Assembly: GCA_947447825.1 (NCBI GenBank)
Contig: CANFLL010000048.1
Span: 1-33,026, forward strand
Direction: 5' to 3'
Source: Chitinophagaceae bacterium
Lineage (GTDB): Bacteria > Bacteroidota > Bacteroidia > Chitinophagales > Chitinophagaceae
Length of the DNA: 33,026 nucleotides
Shown here piece after piece: positions 1 through 9,686 of the stretch (position 1 is its first letter; each line of letters begins with the position of its first letter). The position numbers were made by a program, and so were the translations under genes. The notes beneath the pieces were generated by a model. It did not search any database. It was not told where the DNA came from and was given only the letters and a program-made list of their open reading frames with translations.

Positions 1-270
1 CAATATCAATCGGTAGAATATTTAATTAAAGAGTTCTTTTATAAATATATAAGTTCTGCTTATAGATATTGGTGAAGAACACCAACATCGGCGAGAATCA
101 GACAAATTACTTTATCCCTTATAAATATCCATACTATTCCATCACCAATCATCCCCATCCAAAAATAAATCCTCCACTAATTTATCCAAATTCTAGTCTC
201 CCTTTTTTTCGCACCACACATTTTACTATAAATTTTGCGTGCCAAAATTTTTAAACACCCTTAAATTGCT
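1..270. other. Intergenic, no recognisable gene
   Basis: I see no supported gene here. A 61-codon open frame at 69-254 has low-complexity composition (Pro, Asn, Tyr, Ile), no family motif, and stops inside AT-rich sequence, so I treat it as chance. No promoter or terminator could be assigned. Confidence 0.5.
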
Positions 271-590
271 CCAATTCATGCAAGTCCTTTTTCTGAGACA
301 CGTGAATTTGTGGTGAAATAGGGGTCTATCATTCTGGAGAGGCATAAAACAGGACAAATTCATGTGTCTTTTTTTTCTGGGTCTGACGAATTAGCACGAA
401 TACATGTGTCCCAGTTTTCTGAGTGGCATGTATTTGTACCAATTCATGTGTCCCAGTTTTTGGAGAGGCATGAATTTGCACCAATTCACGTGTCCCAGTT
501 TTTACGGTGCCTTGTATTTGCACAAATTCATGTGTCCCTGTTTTCTGGGTCTGACAAATTAACGCAAAATTGGGCATGTCCAAAACTTAG
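271..590. repeat. 42-bp tandem array built from inverted 21-bp halves
   Basis: The motif CATGTGTC (or CACGTGTC) recurs at 361, 403, 445, 487 and 529, exactly 42 bp apart. A degraded copy begins near 271 with CCAATTCATG. A second marker, GGTCTGAC, occurs at 380 and 548, four periods apart. Within each unit the second half resembles the reverse complement of the first: AATTCATG is followed by CATGAATT or CATGTATT, so dyad centres alternate every 21 bp (about 437.5 and 458.5). Because 42 is a multiple of three, both strands stay open for more than 80 codons across the array. The encoded 14-residue repeat has no start context or recognised family, so I call it DNA repeat rather than gene. Confidence 0.8.
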
Positions 591-632
591 AGAGGGAATG
601 GTATTGTTTTTATCTTCTCCATAATATCTTGC

Positions 633-657
633 CGTCAATGCGAGGCACGAAGCAACC
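633..657. repeat. Degenerate dispersed GCGAGG-ACGAAGCAA repeat
   Basis: The segment reads TGCGAGGCACGAAGCAA near its centre. It resembles a short repeat scattered between genes in many Bacteroidota genomes, usually seen as TTGCGAGG-ACGAAGCAA. Only one copy lies in this window, so the assignment rests on recall of that sequence. Function unknown. Confidence 0.4.
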
Positions 658-821
658 ATTTTCATAATTCCATTAATTTAAATACGCAAAGGAGATTGAT
701 TATTTATATGTTTGGCCTTCATTGAGGCACCTAACAAAAGAAAGGAACTAGCAAGCAAAATAGATTTCATCATGTGTAAGCACATTAATATTAAAAAACG
801 TAACTATTCAGGGGATATTTA

Positions 822-945
822 ACCACAAAGGTGACTAAGGCTTTCACCAAGAACACAAGGATTGTGTTGTATTATCTCTTCAGTACTACCATTGGGGAAC
901 TCTAAACCTTAGTGTCCTTAGTTTTTTCCTTGTGTACTTTGTGGT
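822..945. repeat. Imperfect inverted repeat, ACCACAAAG family
   Basis: The left arm (822-860) begins ACCACAAAG and the right arm (907-945) ends CTTTGTGGT. Between these ends the arms share further pieces such as CACAAGG/CCTTGTG and CTAAGG/CCTTAG. The sequence resembles the dispersed ACCACAAAG..CACAAAGG repeats common between Bacteroidota genes. The arms are diverged and the loop is about 46 nt, so it looks like two old copies facing each other rather than a working hairpin. Confidence 0.45.
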
Positions 946-1107
946 GAAACTAAACAACTTATAAAAAAACCTAGTAAGGAAAAGCTGCAATAATCAACTA
1001 CTAACTAAAACATAATCGCTTACTTAATTTGTTTGACCTCAACGTAATGAATTCTACCCTCAAGAAAAAACTTCACAAATAATTGTCTTTTTGTACTTCT
1101 TAAATAC

Positions 1108-1153
1108 ATGACGAGTTAACTGCTTATAAAATGACGAGTTAACTGCTTATAAA
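1108..1153. repeat. Two perfect 23-bp tandem copies
   Basis: A 23-bp unit beginning ATGACGAGTTAACTGC occurs at 1108-1130 and again at 1131-1153 with no mismatch, which points to a recent slippage duplication. It contains the palindrome GTTAAC. It lies about 350 bp upstream of the TIG-repeat gene. The rest of 954-1502 holds no gene that I can support. Confidence 0.8.
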
Positions 1154-1502
1154 TGTATAGTTAGGGATAGGCAGAGCGAATTATCGAACTTCTTTTAAGT
1201 AAACTGCTGCTGGACAATATTTCTAGATATATCGAAAAAAGACAGTTTTTTATCCACAAATGTCATATTTATCTAAAAAAATGAACTGAAAAGGTAATTA
1301 TCTGAATGAAAAACATTACTTTGCGCCAGTATGCAAATTTTACTTCGGAAAGTAGCGATTAATCAGTAAGTACAATCAGCTTGATAAAAGTGAAATTGTC
1401 GGTTAAAGATGATTACTTATCAGACATATAAGGGAATCAATAAGGGTTCAGGAATCAGTAACAAAGACAGTCAATTAAAAATTCAAACAAAAACAAGTTT
1501 AT

Positions 1503-4500
1503 ATGCTTCAAACTCAACACAACTACAAAAAACTTTTTACCATTGCTTTCTTGGCTTTGTTTTTTTCTTTTTTTGCTGAGCTAACTCAGGCGCAAACAAT
1601 TTCATCTATTTCTCCTTTAAAGGCTTGTGTGGGAGGAACTGTTACTTTAACAGCGCAATCGAATGGTGGTTTTACTGGAGCAACTTCCGTAACTTTTGGC
1701 TCTACCACCGCCTCTTTCACCATTACAAATAGTGGTAACACAATTACGGTTACCGTACCAAGCATTACAGCAAGTGCAAGTGGAACCGCTGCTTCAATTA
1801 AGGTAGGATCTGGAACACCTAAATCTGGATTCTCTTGCGTTACATTACCTACTGTTTCAAACATTGTTGGAACTGGTATTTCTGCAAATTCTGGTAGTAC
1901 AACAGCTGTCAGTGGTATTATCGGCGGAACTATTACTATAAGTGGTGGCAATTTTACTTCATCGGGGACTTCATTAGTTTCTTCTCTCACAATTAATGGT
2001 ATAAATTGTTTATCAGTAGCATCTGTTGGAGTCAATTCAATTGCTATTAACTCAAATAGTCTTGGTTTATATGGTTCATTTCCATTTCAACTAACAATTG
2101 CAGGGAAAACATTCACAACAACAAACAATTTTTCTTGTACACCAACTGTTACAGGGCTTTCAACAAGTGATTTTGCTAGTGCCCCTATTTTTGCGGGTAC
2201 TGATAAGGTTGTAACTATTACAGGGTCAGGCTTCAATGGTGCTACAGCAGTTACATTTGGAAACATTGCTGCCACTGATGTCAGTGTAATTAGTAATAAT
2301 AGCATCACTGCTAAAGTAGCATCTGGAGCTTCTGGAACAGTAGCAGTAACAACTTCCGGAGGAACAAACACTACTTCTCCCAGTTTCACATTTGTTTCTC
2401 CCTCAACAGTAACTGCTTTTTACCCAGCATCTGCTAAAACAGGAAGCAAAGTTACCATCTCAGGAACAAACTTTGTTAGCGGTGCTATCAAATCTGTTCA
2501 GTTTGGTGGTACGGATGCAGCTTCTTTTACAGTTGATAATTCAACTACTATTTCTGCGGTAATAGCAGCAGGTGCTTCTGGAAGCGTAACCGTGACCACA
2601 GTAACAGGAACCTATACTTCACCGGGCTTGTTTACTTATTTAGCAGTACCTACCATCAGTAGCTTATCGTCTTACACTATTTACGGTGGCGATGTAATTA
2701 CAATTACTGGAACCAATTTTAGTGGCACTACAGATGTTCAGTTTGGTGGTGTTTCTGCTGCCTTCACAGTGGTTAGTAGCTCAAGTATTACGGCAACAGT
2801 ACCTTCTGGTGTAGTTGGAGCCGCAGATGTAACAGTTGTAAATCCATCAGCAACATCAAATATTGTATCATCAACTGTAAATAACAAATGGACTGGAACA
2901 CATTCTTCCGATTGGAGTGATGCTTTAAATTGGACTGCAGGAATAAAACCAGATGCCGAAGAAGCCTATGTTCCTTCAGGTTTAACTACAAATCCTATTT
3001 TGAGTGGTGATGAAGTTATAAATAATTTAAAACTCGATGGTACATTGGCAATAAATGGTAACACCTTGTATTTGGAAAATACCCCAACTGGTTCTGGTTC
3101 GTTTATAGGTTCTACTACTTCTACTTTGCAAATGGATGGAACAGGTACAGTTAAATTTGTTTCTGGCAATAATGATCTTTTAAATTTATATGTAACAGGT
3201 AGTATGACTTTAGGAAATGCCCTTAATCTTTATGGAATTCTAAATGTTGGTTCTGGTACGTTTAACACAGGCGGATTCTTAACCCTTAAAAATACTAGTT
3301 ATTCTCAAAACGCCATGGTGGCAACTGTAGGAGGAACCATTTCAGGGAATGTAACAGCAGAAAGATTTATTCCTAGAAATACCAATTTTAGACCATTTAT
3401 TGATCTTAGCCCAATTGTATACGGGGGAAGTATATTTAATAACTGGCAAGAGGGTGGTGTTAATTCTAATGGCTATGGCTTAAAAATTACTGGCATTAAA
3501 GGTTATTGGGATAGTGCAGATGCTGTGAAAGGATTTGATGCCTCACCAACAGGTAATGGGTCTATGCAGACTTATACTAATGGTGTTTGGGCTTATCCTA
3601 CTAGTACAAAAACTATGATTCTAGATCCTACAAGAGGCTATAGAGTATTAGCAAGGGGAAATAGGGCGCAATCATTATTTACGTCTCAACCAGCTATAAT
3701 GACTAGTGATGTTAACTTGCGCACTACTGGAACGTTAATTACAGGCGATGTAACATATACTACTTCTAGTGTAACAAGTGCAAATGGCTTCAGCTCCTCA
3801 AATCATTTAAATGCTACTACTAACTCATTTAGCTTTATAGGTAATCCTTTTGCTAGCACTGTTAGTTGGTCTAGAATTTTAAGTGGCTCTAGTGGTGTAA
3901 CCTCGTATTACTATTACCTAGATCCAAATGTAATGAGTGGAACAAATACAAGTACATATATAAGTTATTTGGATGATGGAACTGGAACTGGTACAGGTAC
4001 AAGCAGTGATGGAAGCTCCTCTGTATCTGATGACATTCAAGTGGGTCAAGGATTCTTTATTCAGCAGGATGGTTCTGGCACTTCTCCTGTGTTAGTTATT
4101 CCTGAGTCTGCAAAGACGGCAGGTGTCAACTCGCCTACAGCTGTATTTGGTGTTAAAACGCCAATCAATAAACTTGCTTTAAATCTATTTAGAGATGGCA
4201 GATCGATAGATGGAACTGTATCAACGTTTAAAGTTAGTTTTAGTAAAGCCATAGGCAAGGGAGATTGTCCTAAATTATTTAATTCTGGAGAGAATTTAAT
4301 GGTTAACAAAGGAAATCGTAGTTTATCAATAAGTGGCTTTGGCTTACCATCAGCAAGTGACACTATTAATTTACAATTATTTAATACTGCTAAGAATTAT
4401 AATTATCAGTTGAAGTTTAACGCAAACCAATTTAATGGTAATGGCTTTTCAGCAGTTTTAAATGACAGTTATCTAAATAATAGTACCAAGATTGCAAGTG

Positions 4501-5120
4501 ATAGCACCCTAGTTAGTTTCACTACCACTAATGATTCTGCTACCAACGTTAATAGGTTCTATGTAACCTTTGTGCCTATCACATTGCCAGTAACTTCAAT
4601 TGTGGTTAAAGCATCACCAACAAGCAGTAATTATGTTTTGCTAACTTGGACTTCTCTGTCAACCAATGTTTCTTCTTTTGTTATTCAGCGTTCTACGAAT
4701 GGTAGAGATTATGTTAATGTTGCTACCGTTAATTCAGGTATAAAAAGCTTCACTGACTCATCTGTTTTGTCTGGTCAACTATATTACAGAGTTAAGGCTA
4801 TAAACGTTAATGAATCGGTAGGATTCAGTGATGCAGTTAGCGTTTCATTAATTAAGGCAAATTCTGGCATAGTTGTATATCCTAACCCCGTTTATGGTAG
4901 CTATTTCAATATTGAATTGAACCAAGCTGCAAAAGGAAACTACAGTGTTCAGTTGTATTCTGTTTTAGGTAAAAAGGTATTTGCAAAAGAGGTAAGTCAT
5001 ACTGGTGGAAAATTCAATAAAACAATATCTGTAGATAGCAAACTAGCTGCTGGTACCTATTTCATTAAGCTAACAGGAGATAATGGGTTGGTTTATCAAA
5101 AAGAAATAGCCGTTAAATAA
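1503..5120 (+). CDS. Secreted IPT/TIG-repeat surface protein with T9SS sorting domain
   Basis: A 1205-residue exported protein. Residues 1-31 form a signal peptide ending near TQAQ. About five IPT/TIG immunoglobulin-like repeats follow (roughly 34-465), recognisable from recurring phrases such as VTITGSGFNGATAVTFG and ITITGTNFSGTTDVQFGG. From about 470 there is a WTGTHSSDWSDALNW segment, often seen in Bacteroidota cell-surface proteins, then a long beta-rich region with no catalytic motif that I recognise. A fibronectin-like stretch near 1040-1110 leads into a T9SS C-terminal domain (1123-1205) starting IVVYPNPVYG. Such proteins cross the outer membrane and are anchored or released. Role is inferred as adhesion or matrix binding; the ligand is unknown. 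It is followed after 15 nt by a small anchored protein, probably co-transcribed. Confidence 0.85.
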   Translation: MLQTQHNYKKLFTIAFLALFFSFFAELTQAQTISSISPLKACVGGTVTLTAQSNGGFTGATSVTFGSTTASFTITNSGNTITVTVPSITASASGTAASIKVGSGTPKSGFSCVTLPTVSNIVGTGISANSGSTTAVSGIIGGTITISGGNFTSSGTSLVSSLTINGINCLSVASVGVNSIAINSNSLGLYGSFPFQLTIAGKTFTTTNNFSCTPTVTGLSTSDFASAPIFAGTDKVVTITGSGFNGATAVTFGNIAATDVSVISNNSITAKVASGASGTVAVTTSGGTNTTSPSFTFVSPSTVTAFYPASAKTGSKVTISGTNFVSGAIKSVQFGGTDAASFTVDNSTTISAVIAAGASGSVTVTTVTGTYTSPGLFTYLAVPTISSLSSYTIYGGDVITITGTNFSGTTDVQFGGVSAAFTVVSSSSITATVPSGVVGAADVTVVNPSATSNIVSSTVNNKWTGTHSSDWSDALNWTAGIKPDAEEAYVPSGLTTNPILSGDEVINNLKLDGTLAINGNTLYLENTPTGSGSFIGSTTSTLQMDGTGTVKFVSGNNDLLNLYVTGSMTLGNALNLYGILNVGSGTFNTGGFLTLKNTSYSQNAMVATVGGTISGNVTAERFIPRNTNFRPFIDLSPIVYGGSIFNNWQEGGVNSNGYGLKITGIKGYWDSADAVKGFDASPTGNGSMQTYTNGVWAYPTSTKTMILDPTRGYRVLARGNRAQSLFTSQPAIMTSDVNLRTTGTLITGDVTYTTSSVTSANGFSSSNHLNATTNSFSFIGNPFASTVSWSRILSGSSGVTSYYYYLDPNVMSGTNTSTYISYLDDGTGTGTGTSSDGSSSVSDDIQVGQGFFIQQDGSGTSPVLVIPESAKTAGVNSPTAVFGVKTPINKLALNLFRDGRSIDGTVSTFKVSFSKAIGKGDCPKLFNSGENLMVNKGNRSLSISGFGLPSASDTINLQLFNTAKNYNYQLKFNANQFNGNGFSAVLNDSYLNNSTKIASDSTLVSFTTTNDSATNVNRFYVTFVPITLPVTSIVVKASPTSSNYVLLTWTSLSTNVSSFVIQRSTNGRDYVNVATVNSGIKSFTDSSVLSGQLYYRVKAINVNESVGFSDAVSVSLIKANSGIVVYPNPVYGSYFNIELNQAAKGNYSVQLYSVLGKKVFAKEVSHTGGKFNKTISVDSKLAAGTYFIKLTGDNGLVYQKEIAVK

Positions 5121-5135
5121 ATTAGTAACTACAAA

Positions 5136-5426
5136 ATGAAAAATATGAATCGTAAGACAATTTTATTAGTAATACTTTGTATCCTTTTTAAATTTAATGT
5201 GGATGCTCAAATTGATGTTGGAGGATTAGGCACTAGTACAAGTACTACCAATGGGGTAGGTGGGGATGTTTCTGATCAAGTAGGTGCATCTGGAACTACA
5301 GGTGGCAGTCAGGGCGCACAAGTGCCGATTGATGGAAGTATTGCTATTTTAATTGCTGCTGGTGTAGCTGCTTTAGGCTTTAAGCTCTATAAGACTCATA
5401 GAGAACTGGCAAATGTTACTATATAG
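5136..5426 (+). CDS. Small secreted protein with PID-type C-terminal anchor
   Basis: 96 residues. An N-terminal signal peptide (about 1-25, ending VDAQ) precedes a Gly/Ser/Thr-rich linker (26-65). The C-terminus has VPIDGSIAILIAAGVAALG followed by basic residues (KLYKTHR). This short PIDG motif plus a single membrane segment plus a basic tail matches, from memory, the PID-CTERM class of small Bacteroidota proteins, which often sit beside large secreted proteins. It starts 15 nt after the TIG protein and is followed by a strong terminator, so the two form a transcription unit. Function unknown; a partner or anchor for the upstream protein is only an inference. No RBS is visible, as usual for the phylum. 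Confidence 0.75.
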   Translation: MKNMNRKTILLVILCILFKFNVDAQIDVGGLGTSTSTTNGVGGDVSDQVGASGTTGGSQGAQVPIDGSIAILIAAGVAALGFKLYKTHRELANVTI

Positions 5427-5464
5427 TTACACTATTTTGTAGCAATCACTCTACAATAATTAAT

Positions 5465-5496
5465 AAAAAGGACTTCCTGTTAAGGAAGTCCTTTTT
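5465..5496 (+). terminator. Intrinsic terminator after the TIG/PID pair
   Basis: A perfect 14-bp stem: AAAAAGGACTTCCT at 465-478 of the 5-kb line, loop GTTA, and AGGAAGTCCTTTTT at 483-496. The T-tract suits the plus strand. The A-tract on the other side would also let it act on minus-strand transcripts arriving from the protease gene. Confidence 0.9.
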
Positions 5497-5645
5497 CGTT
5501 TATAAGTATTGTGAATTTAACAGTCACAAACAAACTTCATTTCGCCGCATTTGTGTTGACTAAATTGTTTGATACTGAAAAGGACCTAATCAAAATCCAT
5601 TTTTGAAAGGGCTTCTTAATTGTCATTTGCCATTGTTGTTCTCCA

Positions 5646-5714
5646 CTGTCATTTCGCAGAAATCTCTTTCACAAAATGAATTCTATTATAAAAGTGATTT
5701 CTACGAAATGACAG
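5646..5714. repeat. Inverted repeat of the TGTCATTTCG family
   Basis: Arms at 5646-5666 and 5694-5714 pair over 21 bp with two mismatches. The outer end is CTGTCATTTCG and the loop is 27 nt. The sequence resembles the TGTCATTTCG..AGAAATCTC dispersed repeat known from many Bacteroidota genomes. It sits just downstream of the 3' end of the minus-strand protease gene and could contribute to mRNA 3'-end formation. Confidence 0.65.
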
Positions 5715-5735
5715 GTAGATACAAGGCATAACTTA

Positions 5736-8700
5736 TTACTTATCCATTTTTATTAATTTCTTCACCACCTTTTTATTGCTATAGATCAATTCTAAAGTGT
5801 AGAAGCCAGCTTCAAGATTGGTCAACGAGACCAATTGTGTTGTTGATGCTAGCCCGTTATAATTAATCTCTTTCACTTTTCGGCCTCTGCTATCAACTAC
5901 TATTACATTTTGCAGATTGGTGGGTATCAAATAATGTTGTATTGTAAGATTGTTTTTAAATGGATTTGGATACACCAATAACCCTTTTTCTTGCAATGGA
6001 GAAGGAAGTGTTTTGGCATAAACCTGAATGTTATCAATATAAATATTGTTACTTCCATTTTCAATATCCCTAAATCTAAACCTAATTTGATTGCCTCCTG
6101 CTGTAATTCCTGCTACTGAAATGCTGTCTCTTCGCCATTGATTGGCAGTAGGTACAAAGTCCTGATAGGTAGGTGCTGTTGTTTGCAGAGAATCACCCCA
6201 CCTCTTGTAGATTGTTGTCCAAGTAAGTCCACAATCTTTGGTGAAATCAATTTGAAGAGTATCAATTCTTGGAGTATTTATTGAATCGGCCTGAATAGCG
6301 GCCGCCACATCAAACAAAAGGAATAAACTATCTATCTGATGGCTAATATTGATAGTAGGACTTATTAAATCTTGATAAAAACCATAGTTATTATAGGCAA
6401 AATTTTGAGCATAGGCAGATCCTTTTCCATTACTCGATGCAAAATTAGAGTGCAGCCAAGAAAAGTTATTGCCGGCTTGTTGGGCTGTTTGCCAGCCCGT
6501 ATTATTAAGTAGGCTATCTTCAAAATTTTCAATAAAAGGCAGCGTATCTTTTGGTAGAACGGTAATGGTAGTAGTCAATGTATCATTCGTAGTATTATTA
6601 TCTATACCATTATTAGGTAAAGAAGAAAACACTTTTAGGGAATGAACTCCCACAGATGCTTGAAAGGATAAATTGAGGTTTGTTGAATCCCCGGCAGTAA
6701 GGTTATGGGTTAATTGTACAAACTTAACCTCGTTATTATCCAACTGATAGCCAACATTACAGGATTTAATAGTATTTATTCCAACATTTTTAATGATGGC
6801 ATCGGCAATGGAGCTACTACTGCACGCACTATCTGATGGCAGATATACCTTAGAAATTGTAGCATCAATTTGGTAATGCAAGGCAACATTTATATTATCT
6901 AAAAACAAATTATTTCCTTTGCCATTATAACCCCTAAAGCCAATTACAATTTTATCTGACGACTTAAATGTGGAGAGGTTAATGGTATCTTGTTTCCATT
7001 TACTAAGTCCTCCAAAAGGATAAAACTTTTGATGGGCAGTATCCGAAAAGGTCGTTAAATCCTTACCACCTTTTCTCCAAACGGAAGTGTAGGTATTGCC
7101 ACAATCATTACTCACCAACACTTCTAGCGAATCAGAATAGGGGAGTAGGTTAGGGACATACTGATAGGCATGAAAAAAAGTTAGGGTAATGTTATCTGCA
7201 CCTTTCACCCATAGTTGCGGGCTAGTAAAAGTGTCCACAGCACCTAATTGTTTGTTGTATTGATAATTATATAAACACATCGAATAATCATCGCCAGCCC
7301 CTGTGCTACTTGTATCATTTGCCGTATGAATCCAACTGCTAAAATCGTATTTCGTGTTAGTGCCATGCCATAGTTTAGTAGGAAATAAGGGTGGATAATT
7401 AAATGATTGCTTCATGGCACTATCACCAATTTGCCTGATGATGGGTTTTGCAAAGCACTCAGCAGTTTTGGAAAAAGAATATTTATTGTCTGTGGATGAT
7501 ACCCATATTTTAAAACTATATTGATTTTCTCCTTCAGAAATCGGAAAATTGAGGCTATTGCCATTCCCTTTATAAACCACAACGCCTCCACCCATCAGCG
7601 TATCACTTACATTGTATGTGGTGCCATCAACCAATGAACCAATATTGCTATTGTTATTATAAACCACAACAACATTACTATTTTGAGGATTTGTCCAGTT
7701 CACTTTAATATATTCACACTGAAAATTAGCTGTAAAGTTGCTGATGGTGTTACTTCTTTTAGAGGCCAATGATTGTGCTTTTTTTAAGGCAGTGTAAGCA
7801 TTGAGCCTACCAGTTCCTAGCATTTTTAGATAGCTAGGATTTTCAGGATAGTTATTATCAGTGGTAGACAGTATTATTTCTCGAACATCATTGGCTGATG
7901 CTTTCCCTTTTAGTACTGAAGCTACCAATGCGGCCACCCCTGCCACATGTGGTCCTGAATAGGATGTGCCAGGACTTGAGCTATAACCAAAGTTGTCCAG
8001 ACCATAAATGCCGCCACCCATGTAGCCTTCGCCGCCAGGAGCAGAAAGGCTAATCCAGTTGCCATAATTGCTATATGTTGATCTTCTATCTTGGTTGTTG
8101 GTGGCTGCCACGCTTATTACACGTTCATATCCTCCCGGATAAATGCGCCAGTTTTTGCCATTATTGCCACCTGCAAAAACTACAATTCCTCCATTCAATA
8201 CTCCTCCTCCGCCATTATCGCAGAAATAGTCTATTGCATCCAGCACGGCTTCTTCATAAACATAAGGTTCATCATACCCCCAACTATTACTGCTAATAGC
8301 CACGCCATGATCTGCGGCATAAATAAATGATTCCGCAAAGCCACCAGAAGTATCGTGAGGACCAAAGGTTTCGCAGCTCACCAAACGAATGCCCGAGTTA
8401 GCAGTACCGTCACCACCAGCAATGCCGCTCATACCAATGCCATTATTTCGTACTTCTGCAATGATGCCGGCGCAATGTGTGCCATGGCTAGTGTTCAATG
8501 TGAGCGAATCTGTGTTTGCTAAGAAATTATGAGTGAGGCTTGGGGCAATGTTTTGAGAGATGTCTGCATTGTTTATATTGATGGCATTGTCGTGCACAGA
8601 AACCAATACACTTGGGTCGCCGGTTGAAATTCCCCAAGCATTCAACATAGAAATATCTTTTCCTGATGTTCCATTCGATTGCCCTGTATTATTCAAATTC

Positions 8701-9248
8701 CATTGCAAATAAAATGAAGGGTCATTTGGTGTATTGGGCAAAGGGGGATTGCCTTGAATGGATGCTTTATAAACAGGCTCAACCACATCGAACGCCCCTG
8801 TTAGTTGATAGGCTTTCATTACTTCTTTAACATCAATATTGCCATTAAAGGCAACATTAAACCATAGGTCTAGACCCCATGCCTGATGTTTTGCATATAG
8901 TTCTCCATCCTGCATGATGCAACCAAAGAGTGCATTAGACTTGTTTAGATGATATTTTTTATTGAGAGAATCAACTTTAGGTATGCCAAAAATAAGATTG
9001 CCCCAAGCATCATTATTGAAGTGGTAGAGGTTGTTGCGAAAACGAGGTTGAAACTTTAGGTTCAAATTATTAGCTCTATAAGCTGTGGTTGGTATTCTTT
9101 CAAGGTTAATTTTAGGCCTATTTCCTTTTGAAACTATGGGAAGAATGGGCTGACCAAATAAAGAATTTCCTAATTGAAGGCAAATGAATAAGATGATATA
9201 TTGTTTGCATAAATCAGTACTCTTTAAATTAAATATGGGTTGATTCAT
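5736..9248 (-). CDS. Secreted subtilisin-like (S8) serine protease with T9SS sorting domain
   Basis: 1170 residues. An N-terminal hydrophobic export segment (about 17-33) and a propeptide-like region precede an S8 catalytic domain (about 175-490). The triad is intact: Asp220 in VSVHDNAIN, His255 in SHGTHCAG and Ser429 in GTSYSGPHVAGVAAL. Asn362 in AGGNNGK is the expected oxyanion-hole residue. Downstream are two jelly-roll-like segments (near 610-800 and 930-1080), each with an NIxxDNI-type ending, separated by a CARDB-like region near 805-915. A T9SS C-terminal domain beginning LLVYPNPFKN occupies 1090-1170. It probably degrades extracellular protein. It stands alone, convergent with the TIG/PID unit. 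A TATCTTAG box upstream of the start is a weak promoter candidate. Confidence 0.92.
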   Translation of the reverse strand: MNQPIFNLKSTDLCKQYIILFICLQLGNSLFGQPILPIVSKGNRPKINLERIPTTAYRANNLNLKFQPRFRNNLYHFNNDAWGNLIFGIPKVDSLNKKYHLNKSNALFGCIMQDGELYAKHQAWGLDLWFNVAFNGNIDVKEVMKAYQLTGAFDVVEPVYKASIQGNPPLPNTPNDPSFYLQWNLNNTGQSNGTSGKDISMLNAWGISTGDPSVLVSVHDNAININNADISQNIAPSLTHNFLANTDSLTLNTSHGTHCAGIIAEVRNNGIGMSGIAGGDGTANSGIRLVSCETFGPHDTSGGFAESFIYAADHGVAISSNSWGYDEPYVYEEAVLDAIDYFCDNGGGGVLNGGIVVFAGGNNGKNWRIYPGGYERVISVAATNNQDRRSTYSNYGNWISLSAPGGEGYMGGGIYGLDNFGYSSSPGTSYSGPHVAGVAALVASVLKGKASANDVREIILSTTDNNYPENPSYLKMLGTGRLNAYTALKKAQSLASKRSNTISNFTANFQCEYIKVNWTNPQNSNVVVVYNNNSNIGSLVDGTTYNVSDTLMGGGVVVYKGNGNSLNFPISEGENQYSFKIWVSSTDNKYSFSKTAECFAKPIIRQIGDSAMKQSFNYPPLFPTKLWHGTNTKYDFSSWIHTANDTSSTGAGDDYSMCLYNYQYNKQLGAVDTFTSPQLWVKGADNITLTFFHAYQYVPNLLPYSDSLEVLVSNDCGNTYTSVWRKGGKDLTTFSDTAHQKFYPFGGLSKWKQDTINLSTFKSSDKIVIGFRGYNGKGNNLFLDNINVALHYQIDATISKVYLPSDSACSSSSIADAIIKNVGINTIKSCNVGYQLDNNEVKFVQLTHNLTAGDSTNLNLSFQASVGVHSLKVFSSLPNNGIDNNTTNDTLTTTITVLPKDTLPFIENFEDSLLNNTGWQTAQQAGNNFSWLHSNFASSNGKGSAYAQNFAYNNYGFYQDLISPTINISHQIDSLFLLFDVAAAIQADSINTPRIDTLQIDFTKDCGLTWTTIYKRWGDSLQTTAPTYQDFVPTANQWRRDSISVAGITAGGNQIRFRFRDIENGSNNIYIDNIQVYAKTLPSPLQEKGLLVYPNPFKNNLTIQHYLIPTNLQNVIVVDSRGRKVKEINYNGLASTTQLVSLTNLEAGFYTLELIYSNKKVVKKLIKMDK

Positions 9249-9410
9249 TGCCTTTCGTATGATTAATCAATTGCTAAGATAAGAGGAGAACGGAAAAAGT
9301 AATCGTTTAGTAATAATCTCCCATCATCTTAAAATAATTGGAAAATTAAATAGCTCAACAAATAGTTACAATGCCAAATGACCACAAAAGCAAAGTTTTT
9401 ATTTTATTAA

Positions 9411-9477
9411 GCACTAAGGGCAAAAAAAGTGTAAGCAAGTTGACCCTTTTTTTGATTTCCCCAAAGGTTTATACCCA
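9411..9477. repeat. Diverged direct repeat, copy 1
   Basis: A 67-bp stretch starting GCACTAAGGGC aligns without gaps to 10175-10241 starting GCACTATGGAC. I count about 50 of 67 positions identical. Shared anchors are GTAAGC and CTTTTTTTGAT. Similarity continues weakly upstream (TAGTTACAATGCC against TAGTCACAATTGCC). The pair brackets the 21-bp array in this gap. Confidence 0.6.
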
Positions 9478-9612
9478 GAATGGAAGTAGTTAGTCCTCTT
9501 ATTTGCTGTACTATACATTTGCTTAAAAAATATAGTAAAGGACCTAATCACTGTTTCCTTTAATCTAATCTTACCAAGCTTCCTATTCTTGTAGAAAATG
9601 CCATAAAAGTCA

Positions 9613-9638
9613 ATCAGGTTTTATTAATAATACCTGAT
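9613..9638. repeat. 26-bp near-perfect palindrome
   Basis: ATCAGGT at 9613-9619 pairs with ACCTGAT at 9632-9638. The centre TTATTAATAA is itself palindromic, so only one base pair of 13 is mismatched. It could be an operator or a cruciform. The nearest genes are 365 bp and 1.05 kb away, so no target can be named. Confidence 0.55.
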
Positions 9639-9686
9639 AATCAATTCTTTAAACTCCTTACCAGAGGTCTGGCACTTTAATGAAAT

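Noticed and set aside
271-590. CRISPR array
   Set aside because: The 42-bp repeat has no unique spacers, the units are diverged, and there are no cas genes.
329-624. Overlapping 84- and 86-codon open frames on opposite strands
   Set aside because: Both simply run through the 42-bp repeat, whose length is a multiple of three. No start context, promoter or family supports either.
1409-1425. FNR-like site before the TIG gene (TGAT..ATCA)
   Set aside because: The spacer is 5 nt rather than 4, so the dyad does not fit the FNR/CRP geometry.
8075-8330. Plus-strand frames inside the protease gene
   Set aside because: These are shadows of the minus-strand S8 catalytic domain, which has an intact triad.
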